Shown piece by piece: positions 35,622 through 42,782 of a DNA stretch of 64,000 nt. Within the stretch, counting starts at the first letter, position 1. Each line of letters begins with the position of its first letter. Location of the stretch: assembly GCF_013155125.1 (NCBI RefSeq), contig NZ_CP053564.1:3355501-3419500 (forward strand), written 5' to 3'. This DNA comes from Pseudonocardia broussonetiae. Its GTDB lineage: Bacteria; Actinomycetota; Actinomycetes; Mycobacteriales; Pseudonocardiaceae. Position numbers and translations under genes: made by a program. The notes under the pieces were generated by a model that was not told the DNA's origin, made no database searches, and saw only the letters and a program-made list of their open reading frames with translations.

Positions 35622-36188
35622 ATGGCACGGATCGAGGCGGTGCCCGCGCAGCGGGCCGGGGTGCTCGGGCGACTGGTGTACCGGGTGCTGGAGAAGCGGT
35701 TCGGGGCGGTGCCGGAGCCGATCGCGGTCGCGCGGCACCACCGCGGCCTGTTCTGGGCGGGGCTGGTGTCGGAGCTGTCCTACGAGCGCGCGTCGCGGGT
35801 GCTGCCCGCGCGGCTGCGCGACCTCGCGGTCTACCGGGTCGCGACGGTCGTCGGGTGCGCGTGGTGCGTCGACTTCGGCACGATGCTGCAGCGCCTGGAG
35901 GGCCTGGACGTGGAGCGCCTGCGCCACGTCGACGACCACGCGACGAGCCCGCTGTTCACCGACGACGAGCGCCTCGCGATCGCCTACGCCGACGCCGTGA
36001 CGGCGCAGCCGCCGACCGTCACCGACGCGCAGGTCGCGGAGCTGGAGGCGGCGCTGGGGCCCGCCGGGCTGCTGGAGCTCACGCACGCGATCGCGCTGGA
36101 GAACATGCGCGCCCGGATGAACCACGCGCTGGGGATCACCGACCAGGGCTTCGACGCGGCGTGCGCGGTGCGATCTTCGCGGGGTTGA
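35622..36188 (+). CDS. Carboxymuconolactone decarboxylase-family (AhpD-like) protein
   Basis: A 188-residue all-helical CMD protein. VGCAWCVDFGTMLQR gives a CxxC pair with the downstream acidic residue of the AhpD-like redox core, so thiol peroxidase/reductase activity is more likely than decarboxylation. The family next helices appear as ERLAIAYADAVTAQPPTVTDAQV. GGAGG lies 8 nt before ATG 35622. The 3' end overlaps the convergent ECF41-type sigma gene by 53 nt. CMD-family genes are the typical partners of ECF41 sigma factors. Confidence 0.88.
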   Translation: MARIEAVPAQRAGVLGRLVYRVLEKRFGAVPEPIAVARHHRGLFWAGLVSELSYERASRVLPARLRDLAVYRVATVVGCAWCVDFGTMLQRLEGLDVERLRHVDDHATSPLFTDDERLAIAYADAVTAQPPTVTDAQVAELEAALGPAGLLELTHAIALENMRARMNHALGITDQGFDAACAVRSSRG

Positions 36189-37017
36189 GCACGCTGTGCA
36201 GGCCGACGATCCGGCCGTCGTCCACCGTGAGCACGGTGACGGCGGCCGGGTCGTGCGTGACGAGGCCCAGGTCGCCGTTGACCAGCGCCACCTCGCCCTG
36301 CAGCATCCCCGGCCCGTAGCGGACCAGCAGGCCCAGCAGCAGCCGCGCGACCTTCTCGGCCCCGACGACGGGCCGCCGCGCCGCGGCCACCTCGCCGCCG
36401 CCGTCGTTGACGAGCACGACGTCGGGGTGCAGGACGGCGAGCAGCGCCCGCACGTCGGCGTGGGCCATCGCGTCGGCGAACGCGGCCAGCGCCGCCTGCT
36501 GCTCCTCGGTGCGCGGCCGGGGCGGGACCGGCGCGGCGGCGACGATCCGGCGCGCCCGCGCCGCGTGCTGGCGGGCCGTCGGCTCCGGGCAGTCGAGCAC
36601 GGCGGCGATCTCGGCGTAGGGGAGCGCGAGCGCCTCGTGCAGCACGAACGCGACCCGCTGGGGCGCGCTGAGCCGCTCCAGCACGACCATCGCGGCCATC
36701 CGCACGTCCTCGTGGAGCACCACGGCGTGCAGCGGGTCGTCCGGGTCGTCGCCGGTGAGCAGCGGCTCGGGCAGCCACGGGCCGACGTAGCGCTCGCGGC
36801 GGGCCGCGCTCGACCGGAGCCGGTCCAGACACAGGCGGGCGACGACGGTCGTGAGCCAGGCGCGCAGGTCGTCGGGCGCGGTGTCCTGCGCCGCGTAGCG
36901 CAGCCACGCCTCCTGCACCGCGTCCTCGGCGTCGGCGAGGCGCCCGGTGATCCGGTAGCCCACCCGCAGCAGGTGGGCGCGCTCGACCTCGAACGCCGCC
37001 GGATCGGCCGGGCCCAC
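36136..37017 (-). CDS. ECF41-type RNA polymerase sigma factor (SigJ-like)
   Basis: A 293-residue sigma factor. Sigma2 (about 10-75) includes LLRVGYRITGRLADAEDAVQ; sigma4 (about 125-175) includes LERLSAPQRVAFVLHEAL and LPYAEIAAVLDC. A SnoaL-like C-terminal domain follows. The three ECF41 signatures are all recognisable: WLPEP at the sigma2/sigma4 linker, DGGGE for DGGGK, and NPAKI for NPDKL near the C-terminus. The C-terminal domain both helps and restrains activity instead of an anti-sigma factor. GTG 37017 is 2 nt after the HNH-nuclease stop, so the two are co-transcribed. Confidence 0.92.
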   Translation of the reverse strand: MGPADPAAFEVERAHLLRVGYRITGRLADAEDAVQEAWLRYAAQDTAPDDLRAWLTTVVARLCLDRLRSSAARRERYVGPWLPEPLLTGDDPDDPLHAVVLHEDVRMAAMVVLERLSAPQRVAFVLHEALALPYAEIAAVLDCPEPTARQHAARARRIVAAAPVPPRPRTEEQQAALAAFADAMAHADVRALLAVLHPDVVLVNDGGGEVAAARRPVVGAEKVARLLLGLLVRYGPGMLQGEVALVNGDLGLVTHDPAAVTVLTVDDGRIVGLHSVLNPAKIAPRTPRRSPGR

Positions 37018-37019
37018 GG

Positions 37020-37748
37020 TCAGCCCGCCGCCCGCGACGCGGGCAGCGCCGACACCGGCAGGGGCTCGCCGGGGCAGCCCTCCAGGATCCGGGCGATGGC
37101 GTCGGCCTCGGCGGCGGTCACCCACAGACCGTACGTCGCCTTCACCGCCACCTGCCGCGCCACGTACGCGCAGCGGTAGCCGCGCGCCGGCGGCAGCCAG
37201 GTGGCGGCGTCGCCGTCGCCCTTGGAGCCGTTGGTGGGGCCGTCGACGGCGAGCAGGTTGAGCGGGTCGTTGGCGAACAGCTCGCGGGTGACCGGGTCGA
37301 GCTGCTGCGCACCGGTCTGCCAGGCGTTCGACAGAGCCACGACGTGGTCGATCTGCACGTCGGCGCTGGTGGCCTCGCCGCGCAGGAACGGGACGCCGTC
37401 GCCGGTGTAGGGGTCGAGCAGCGCGCCGCTCAGGACCACGCAGTCGTGCGTGCCGGGCTTGAACTCGACGGAGGTGAGGTCGCGGGCGAGCACCTGGTTG
37501 CGCTGGTCGCAGCCGTCGCGGTCGACGTCGGCCCAGCGGCGGCCGAACTGGTCGCGGTCGTAGCCGGTCTTGGGGGCGCGGCCCTTGACGGGCAGGGCGG
37601 CCAGCGCGGTGGCGGCGTCGCCGACGGGCGCCGAGGGGGCCGCGGGGACGGTCAGGTCGGGAAGGTCGTAGAGGTCCGGGAACTCCAGTCCGGCACAGCC
37701 GGAGAGCAGCAGGACGGCGAGCAGGATCGGGATCAGGGGCCGGCGCAC
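37020..37748 (-). CDS. Secreted HNH-nuclease lipoprotein (DUF1524-like)
   Basis: A 242-residue lipoprotein. The signal peptide IPILLAVLLLSGCAG has its lipobox Cys near residue 18. The mature part has the DUF1524/GmrSD C-terminal HNH pattern: DRDGCDQRNQVLARDL, QIDHVVALSNAWQTGA (catalytic His) and NDPLNLLAVDGPTN then KGD (the N and final residues of the fold). The C-terminal GYRCAYVARQVAVKATYGLWV completes it. Surface nucleases of this type are common in actinobacteria and may degrade extracellular DNA. Odd feature: it is the first gene of an operon with the ECF41 sigma factor. Confidence 0.88.
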   Translation of the reverse strand: MRRPLIPILLAVLLLSGCAGLEFPDLYDLPDLTVPAAPSAPVGDAATALAALPVKGRAPKTGYDRDQFGRRWADVDRDGCDQRNQVLARDLTSVEFKPGTHDCVVLSGALLDPYTGDGVPFLRGEATSADVQIDHVVALSNAWQTGAQQLDPVTRELFANDPLNLLAVDGPTNGSKGDGDAATWLPPARGYRCAYVARQVAVKATYGLWVTAAEADAIARILEGCPGEPLPVSALPASRAAG

Positions 37749-37810
37749 CGGTCCCAGGATGCCGCCCGGGGAGCCCCGGGTCCCGGCGGCGCGCCGACCG
37801 CCCGACGACG

Positions 37811-37845
37811 CGAGGCGCGGCCCCCCGGTGGGGAGCCGCGCCTCG
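37811..37845 (-). terminator. Nested GC hairpin after the DEAD-box gene
   Basis: CGAGGCGCGGC (37811-37821) and GCCGCGCCTCG (37835-37845) pair perfectly, and the loop contains an inner CCCC/GGGG pairing. It lies 16 nt beyond the helicase stop on the minus strand, a good position for termination before the HNH gene promoter. Confidence 0.75.
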
Positions 37846-37861
37846 TGGGTGCGTCGGTGGA

Positions 37862-39355
37862 TCAGGCCGCGGAGCGGCGTCCGCCGGAGCGCGGACGACC
37901 GCCGCCGCTGCGACCGACGCCGGGTGCGCCGGCCCCGCGGGGGGCGCCGCCGCCGCTGCGGGAGCGACGGCCGGAGCCGCGCGGCTGCTGGGCCGGCTTG
38001 GGGGGCTCGATGATCGGCACGCCCGACGGGGTGCGGGCACCGGTGATGCGCTCCAGCGCCGCGTCGCCGGGGGCGACGTCGGTGTTGGTGGCGCGGACGC
38101 CGGCCAGGCGGGTGAGCCGGTCGACGTCGCGGCGCTCCTGCGGCGTCACCATGGTGACGACGACGCCCGAGTCGCCCGCGCGCGCGGTGCGGCCCGCGCG
38201 GTGCAGGTAGTCCTTGGGGTCGGCCGGCGGGTCGACGTGCACGACGAGCGACACGTCGTCGACGTGGATGCCGCGCGCGGCGACGTCCGTGGCGACCAGG
38301 ACCGGCGTGCGCCCGTCCTTGAACTCCGCGATCGCCCGGTTGCGGGCGTTCTGGGCCTTGCCGCCGTGCAGCGCGCCGGCGTTGATGCCGTCGCGGCGCA
38401 GCGTCTTGACCAGCCGGTCGACGCCGTGCTTGGTGCGCACGAACAGGATCGTGCGCCCGTCGCGGGCCGCGATCTCGGTGACGACGCGCGGCTTGGCCGC
38501 GAGGTCCACGTGCAGCACGTGGTGGTCCATCGTCTCGACCTGCGCGGTGGAGGACGCGATCGACCGCGTGACCGGGTCGGTCAGGTACTGGCGCACCAGG
38601 GTGCCGACCTCGCCGTCGAGCGTGGCCGAGAACAGCAGCCGCTGGCCGTCGGCCGGGGTCAGGTCGAGGATCCGGCGGACCTGGGGCAGGAAGCCCATGT
38701 CGGCCATGCGGTCGGCCTCGTCGATCGCGGTGATCTCGACGCCCGACAGGTCGCAGGTGCGCTGCGTGGTGTGGTCGGTGAGCCGGCCCGGCGTGGCGAC
38801 CAACAGGTCGACGCCCCGGTTGAGCTCGGCGACCTGCCGGTTGAACGACATGCCCCCGACGACCGAGGTGGTGGTGAGACCGAGCGCCCGGGCGAACGGG
38901 GTGAGCGCGTCGACGACCTGCGTCGCGAGCTCACGGGTGGGCACGAGCACCAGCCCGCGCGGGCGGCGGGCCTGCGAGCGGCCGCCGGCGAGGCGGGACA
39001 GCAGCGCGAGCCCGAACGCCAGGGTCTTGCCCGAGCCGGTCTGGCCCCGGCCGAGCAGGTCGCGCCCGGCGATCGTGTCGGGCAGCGTGGCGGCCTGGAT
39101 CGGGAAGGGCTCGGTGAAGCCCTCCGCGGCCAGGGCCTTGACGACCGGCTCGGGCAGGCCGAGCTGGGCGAAGGACGGCATGCCGGACTCCGGCACGCTC
39201 CACAGGACCTCGGGCGGGGCGGGGGTGCTCGGCGCCGAGGGGCGCGCCGGGCCGCGGGAGCGGCTCGACGCGGGGCGCCCGCCGCCGCCGGAGCGGCGGG
39301 GACGCGAGCTCGCCGACGAGAAGTCCGCACGGCGAGAAGAGCTGGGGGAAGACAA
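37862..39355 (-). CDS. DEAD-box ATP-dependent RNA helicase
   Basis: A 497-residue RhlE/CsdA-like helicase. A Ser/Arg-rich leader (about 1-55) precedes the core with the Q motif FTEPFPIQAATLP, Walker A GRGQTGSGKT, PTRELA, DEAD in AIDEADRM, SAT in FSATLDGEV, and HRAGRTARAG. The C-terminal tail is Gly/Arg-rich, typical of RNA annealing. The start is a TTG at 39355, supported by CCGGAGGT 9-10 nt upstream. The TAGACT box at 39527-39532 implies a 5' leader of about 165 nt, long for this genome and reminiscent of cold-shock helicase genes. Confidence 0.93.
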   Translation of the reverse strand: MSSPSSSRRADFSSASSRPRRSGGGGRPASSRSRGPARPSAPSTPAPPEVLWSVPESGMPSFAQLGLPEPVVKALAAEGFTEPFPIQAATLPDTIAGRDLLGRGQTGSGKTLAFGLALLSRLAGGRSQARRPRGLVLVPTRELATQVVDALTPFARALGLTTTSVVGGMSFNRQVAELNRGVDLLVATPGRLTDHTTQRTCDLSGVEITAIDEADRMADMGFLPQVRRILDLTPADGQRLLFSATLDGEVGTLVRQYLTDPVTRSIASSTAQVETMDHHVLHVDLAAKPRVVTEIAARDGRTILFVRTKHGVDRLVKTLRRDGINAGALHGGKAQNARNRAIAEFKDGRTPVLVATDVAARGIHVDDVSLVVHVDPPADPKDYLHRAGRTARAGDSGVVVTMVTPQERRDVDRLTRLAGVRATNTDVAPGDAALERITGARTPSGVPIIEPPKPAQQPRGSGRRSRSGGGAPRGAGAPGVGRSGGGRPRSGGRRSAA

Positions 39356-39499
39356 GAAAGGAAACCTCCGGGACGTGGCACGTCAGCACGGAGAGGCAGC
39401 GCCGAGATGGCGGCGGCTGAGATCTCGAGGGACGAGCCCGGGCGCAGACGTTGCGCCCTGAATGGGGTGGTGCGGGTGCGCCCGGCGAAGGGGAAGGAC

Positions 39500-39551
39500 C
39501 GTGGTCGGGCCGGGCGCTCGTGATCGAGTCTAGCGGGCCGGCCCGACCACG
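39500..39551 (-). terminator. 14-bp inverted repeat between RIO kinase and helicase genes
   Basis: CGTGGTCGGGCCGG and its exact complement at 39538-39551 are separated by 24 nt that contain the TAGACT -10-like box of the helicase gene. The right arm begins 2 nt beyond the RIO-kinase stop. It may terminate RIO-kinase transcription, act as an operator for the helicase promoter, or both. Confidence 0.5.
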
Positions 39552-39553
39552 TC

Positions 39554-40495
39554 TCACCACTCCGGCTGTGACGTTGCCGCACCCGCCGCCACCAGCAGCT
39601 CCGGCAGCAGCGTTCCGGGCTGCCCGACCTCCGGCGGGAGGCCCCGCGCGGTGAACCACTCGCCGATCCGCTCCACGTCCCGCGCCAGGAACTGCGGCCC
39701 CTGCGGGTTGGCGACCACGTCCACGACCTGCGGGAGGTCGATGAGCACCAGCCGCGGCGAGCGGTCGGGCCCGCGGTGGACGAGGACGTTGTAGGCGGAC
39801 AGGTCGCCGTGGGTCAGCCCGCGGCGGGCCAGCCCGAGCAGGGCGTCGACGAGCTGGTGCCAGAGATCACACAGCTCGTCGCGGTCGGGACGGCACTGCG
39901 CGAGCCGCGGCGCGGCGGTGCCGTCGGCGTCGCCCACGAACTCCATGAGGAGCTCGGTCCCGGTGCACTGCACCGGGTAGGGCACGGGCACGCCGTCGGA
40001 CCACAGCCGCGACAGCGCCGCGAACTCCGCGCCCGCCCACTGCCCGGCGAGCAGGTCGCGGCCGAACGCGGTGCGGTGGGACATGGCGCGCATCTCCCGG
40101 GAGCGCCGCACGCGGCGGCCCTCCAGGTAGCCCGCGTCGCGGTGGAACATGCGGTGCTCGGCCGTGCGGTAGCGCTTGACGGCCATGAGCGCGCGGCGGT
40201 CGGTGCCGGGCACCGCGCGCTCGAGCAGGCCGACGTCGGCCTCCTTGCCCGACTTCAGCGCGCCGAGCTCGGTGTCGACGGCGGCGTGGTCGGTGACGAC
40301 CCAGTCCGGGCGGGGCTCGGGGCCGTGGTCGGCCCCGTCCCAGGTGGACCAGCGGTCGCCCTCGGGCGGGCCGTCGGGATCGGCGCCGCCGCGCTCGTCG
40401 AGCGCGGACAGGTCGATCCGCGCGCGGCCGCGCGGGCGGGGTTCGTCGTCGTCGAAGCGACGGCGCTTGCGGGTGGGCTCGTAGTGCTGGGACAA
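39554..40495 (-). CDS. RIO-family serine kinase
   Basis: A 313-residue RIO1-like protein kinase. A basic, disordered N-terminus (RKRRRFDDDEPRPRGRAR) precedes the RIO domain: LKSGKEADVG (the flexible loop and glycine-rich segment), LMAVKRYRT (catalytic Lys), LTHGDLSAYNVLVH (catalytic loop) and VLIDLPQVVD (metal-binding Asp). All catalytic residues are present. Bacterial RIO kinases have few known targets; ribosome-related roles are known in archaea and eukaryotes. The start is a TTG with GGAGAAC upstream. A 20-codon ORF lies 39 nt before it. Confidence 0.88.
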   Translation of the reverse strand: MSQHYEPTRKRRRFDDDEPRPRGRARIDLSALDERGGADPDGPPEGDRWSTWDGADHGPEPRPDWVVTDHAAVDTELGALKSGKEADVGLLERAVPGTDRRALMAVKRYRTAEHRMFHRDAGYLEGRRVRRSREMRAMSHRTAFGRDLLAGQWAGAEFAALSRLWSDGVPVPYPVQCTGTELLMEFVGDADGTAAPRLAQCRPDRDELCDLWHQLVDALLGLARRGLTHGDLSAYNVLVHRGPDRSPRLVLIDLPQVVDVVANPQGPQFLARDVERIGEWFTARGLPPEVGQPGTLLPELLVAAGAATSQPEW

Positions 40496-40534
40496 CGGGG
40501 GTTCTCCTGGTGAGGGCGCCCCGGGGTCAGCAGG

Positions 40535-40597
40535 TCAGCGCGGACCGGGGGCGGAGGGGGGACGGGCTCGCGGCACGTCCGTGACAGCGATGGACAC
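40535..40597 (-). CDS. Possible 20-codon leader ORF upstream of the RIO kinase
   Basis: GTG 40597 has a very strong GGGAGGT 6 nt upstream and encodes 20 residues ending VPRARPPSAPGPR, a Pro/Arg-rich tail that could stall ribosomes. It ends 39 nt before the RIO-kinase start. No hairpin partner was found, so it could be chance. The rest of 40496-40768 shows no other feature. Confidence 0.3.
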   Translation of the reverse strand: MSIAVTDVPRARPPSAPGPR

Positions 40598-40768
40598 GAC
40601 GCACCTCCCTCTCCTCGGCCACCACCCGGCCACCCGGCCGGTCGACGCAGACCCTCCCGCAGCCGGTCTGCCGGCCACAACCGGTTTTCCCGCGGTGGTC
40701 GGCCGGGGACTGGCGTGGAGGCGGGGCACTCGCGCGGCAAGGCCGTGGTCGAGGTCGCCCGAGGACGG

Positions 40769-41800
40769 TCAGCCGGCGCAGAGCGCGACGCCCTGCTCGA
40801 GGGTCCGCAGGGCGTCCTCGCGGCTGCGCCGGCCGTACCCGCAGGCGGCGGCGACGTCGACCGGGTGGCCCACGGCGCGCTCGACGGCGGCGAGCACGCC
40901 GCGCAGCTCGTCGGTGGTGCGGCCCTCGTGGAGCAGCCCGGCGACGAACCGGGTGCCCACGGGCAGGCGCAGGCCGGACAGCGGGGCGTAGAAGGAAGGG
41001 TCGAGCGAAGGCGGTTCGTCGCCCGCGGCCAGCGGGGCGTGCACGTACTCCAGCGGCCGCCCCGCGGGCCAGGCCCGCGCCACCGCGTTCGCCAGCACGA
41101 CGAGCGGCGAGGCGTCGCGGGTACGGGCGAGCGCCTTGTGCGCGAGGTCGCCCAGGCACAGGTGGACGCCGAACCGCGCACCCTCGGGGGCGCGGCGGGC
41201 CAGCGCGGCCACCCCGCCGCCCGCCCACCGGGCCACGGCCCGGCGCAGCGGCCCCGGGGCCATCGCGACGAACACCTGCTCCGCGGGCACCTCCAGCTGG
41301 AACACCACCTCCGGGCCCGCCTGCTCGTGGATCCGGCCGATCTCCTGCACGGCCGCCTCGGTGAACGGGTGCCGGTGCGTGAACGGGCCGGTAGGGCCCA
41401 GGGTGAACATCGCCATGTCGAGGTCGCCGGGGATGCCGACCTGGAAGGTGAGCCCCGGACGCCCGTGCTCCGCGCGCAGCGCCTCGAACACCGGGCGCGC
41501 GGCGGCGTACGCGGCGGTGTGGCCGAAGTCGAGGTCGTCGCCGGAGAGCCGGTGCCCACGGCGGACCTTGTAGTTGAGCTGGTCGTCGTAGGCCGTCCAG
41601 CCGCCCTCGCGGCGCACGGCGAGGTCGGGGTGGTCGCGCAGGCCCTCGATGATGTGGACGATCCAGTCGCGGCGCTCGCCGGTCTCGCCGTCGGGCAGGT
41701 ACGCGAGGTGCGGCCCGGCCCGCTCGAGCAGCTCGCGCATCGCCTCCTCGGCGGTCGGCGCCGGGTAGCTCCCGATGACGTGGATCCGGCGTCCGCTCAT
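40769..41800 (-). CDS. MetE/UROD-like protein of unknown function
   Basis: A 343-residue TIM-barrel-like protein that resembles cobalamin-independent methionine synthase catalytic domains: IHVIGSYP at the start, LPDGETGERRDWI, LTFQVGIPGDLDMAMF, FQLEVPAEQVF, GVHLCLGDL (His and Cys of a possible zinc site), VAGLLHEG and AAACGYGRR near the end, where MetE has a zinc Cys. It lacks the N-terminal half of MetE. A methyltransferase or lyase on an unknown substrate is possible. It starts 54 nt after yaaA on the same strand. Confidence 0.65.
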   Translation of the reverse strand: MSGRRIHVIGSYPAPTAEEAMRELLERAGPHLAYLPDGETGERRDWIVHIIEGLRDHPDLAVRREGGWTAYDDQLNYKVRRGHRLSGDDLDFGHTAAYAAARPVFEALRAEHGRPGLTFQVGIPGDLDMAMFTLGPTGPFTHRHPFTEAAVQEIGRIHEQAGPEVVFQLEVPAEQVFVAMAPGPLRRAVARWAGGGVAALARRAPEGARFGVHLCLGDLAHKALARTRDASPLVVLANAVARAWPAGRPLEYVHAPLAAGDEPPSLDPSFYAPLSGLRLPVGTRFVAGLLHEGRTTDELRGVLAAVERAVGHPVDVAAACGYGRRSREDALRTLEQGVALCAG

Positions 41801-41854
41801 CGCGTGATCGTCCGGCCCCGGATCGGGCCGGTCAAGCCGCCGGGAGCGGGGTCG

Positions 41855-42604
41855 TCAGGCCGGGACGACCACGTGCAGCACGGCCGGTCCCGGGCGCTCC
41901 ACCCGCATCCCGGCGCGCCGGGCGAGCGCGGCCACCGCGCCGGCGTCGGACGGCTCGGCCCGGGTGCCGGCGAGCAGGCGGGCGAGGCGGCCCTTGTGAG
42001 CCTTGTTGAAGTGGCTGATGACCGTGCGGGTGCCGTCGGGGCGCTCGGCGAGGACGTCGACGTCCACCGCGCCGGGCACGCGGGCCAATGCGGCGTAGGA
42101 GCCCGAGCGGAGGTCGACGACGAGCTCGCCGTCGGCGATCGCGCGCAGCACCGGTTCGAGCAGCGGCCGCCACGCCGCGGCCAGCGTGCCGCGCCCGGGC
42201 AGGGCGGAGCCCGCGGAGAGGCGGTAGGCCGGGATTGGGTCGTCGGCGCGGACCAGGCCGAACAGCGCGGACCCGACGGCGAGCCGCTCGCGCGCCCGGG
42301 CCGCCGCGGTGCCGCGCAGGCTGCGGACGTCGAGCGCGTCGTAGAGGACGCCGGTGTAGCGCAGCAGCGCGGGGGTCGTGGGGGAGGCGCGCAGCGCCGC
42401 GTTGCGGGCGATCTCGGCGTCCTGCTTCGGTGACAGGCCCAGCGCGGCGCGCGCCGCCGGGACGTCGGCGGACAGGGCCACGACCTCGTCGACGAGCGCC
42501 GACCGCAGCGGGCCGAGCTCGGGGTGGCGCAGCGCGTCGAGCCGCAGGGGCGGGCCGTCACCGCCGTCGATCTTGGTCTCCGAGGGCGGGAGCAGCACGA
42601 GCAC
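41855..42604 (-). CDS. yaaA: Peroxide stress protein YaaA (DUF328)
   Basis: A 249-residue YaaA-family protein. It has the N-terminal signature LLPPSETK, LRYTGVLYDALDV, SALFGLVRADDPIPAYRLS and the basic DNA-binding segment HFNKAHKGRLARLL. In E. coli YaaA lowers free iron and protects DNA during peroxide stress; it binds DNA through a helix-hairpin-helix-like region. TACCGT lies 6 nt before GTG 42604, which supports that start and a leaderless mRNA. It is divergent from the metY leader. Confidence 0.9.
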   Translation of the reverse strand: MLVLLPPSETKIDGGDGPPLRLDALRHPELGPLRSALVDEVVALSADVPAARAALGLSPKQDAEIARNAALRASPTTPALLRYTGVLYDALDVRSLRGTAAARARERLAVGSALFGLVRADDPIPAYRLSAGSALPGRGTLAAAWRPLLEPVLRAIADGELVVDLRSGSYAALARVPGAVDVDVLAERPDGTRTVISHFNKAHKGRLARLLAGTRAEPSDAGAVAALARRAGMRVERPGPAVLHVVVPA

Positions 42605-42629
42605 ACCCGAACGGTAACGACGGGCGCTG

Positions 42630-42658
42630 TTGTGGCCCGATGACGGGGCGGTTACGGT
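42630..42658 (+). promoter_or_regulatory. Promoter of the metY leader peptide
   Basis: TTGTGG (-35, 42630-42635), a 17-nt spacer and TACGGT (-10, 42653-42658). The predicted start of transcription falls at or next to GTG 42665, so the leader peptide would be translated from a leaderless mRNA. Confidence 0.6.
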
Positions 42659-42664
42659 CGCGGC

Positions 42665-42736
42665 GTGATCCGCCTCGTGACCCGCCGGCATGTGGACTAC
42701 ATGCGCGTCACGAGTGCCGCCTGTCGCCGCGCCTGA
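42665..42736 (+). CDS. RRHVD-type leader peptide upstream of metY
   Basis: A 23-residue ORF containing VTRRHVDYMRVTSAAC followed by Arg-Arg-Ala and stop. This is the actinobacterial 'putative leader peptide' pattern (RRHVDLxRxxSxxC), usually found before sulfur-assimilation and related genes. The single Cys codon near the stop suits ribosome-mediated sensing of cysteine supply. It begins 6 nt after a -10 box and ends 46 nt before metY. Too short for routine gene finding; recognised by motif. Confidence 0.75.
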   Translation: MIRLVTRRHVDYMRVTSAACRRA

Positions 42737-42782
42737 CGCGTCCCCGCCGCTCACCTCGCACGTCCACTCCAGGGAGAACTCT

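Noticed and set aside
42605..42782. SAM riboswitch upstream of metY
   Set aside because: No SAM-I, SAM-II or SAM-IV core sequence was recognised. The space is taken up by a promoter and an RRHVD leader peptide.
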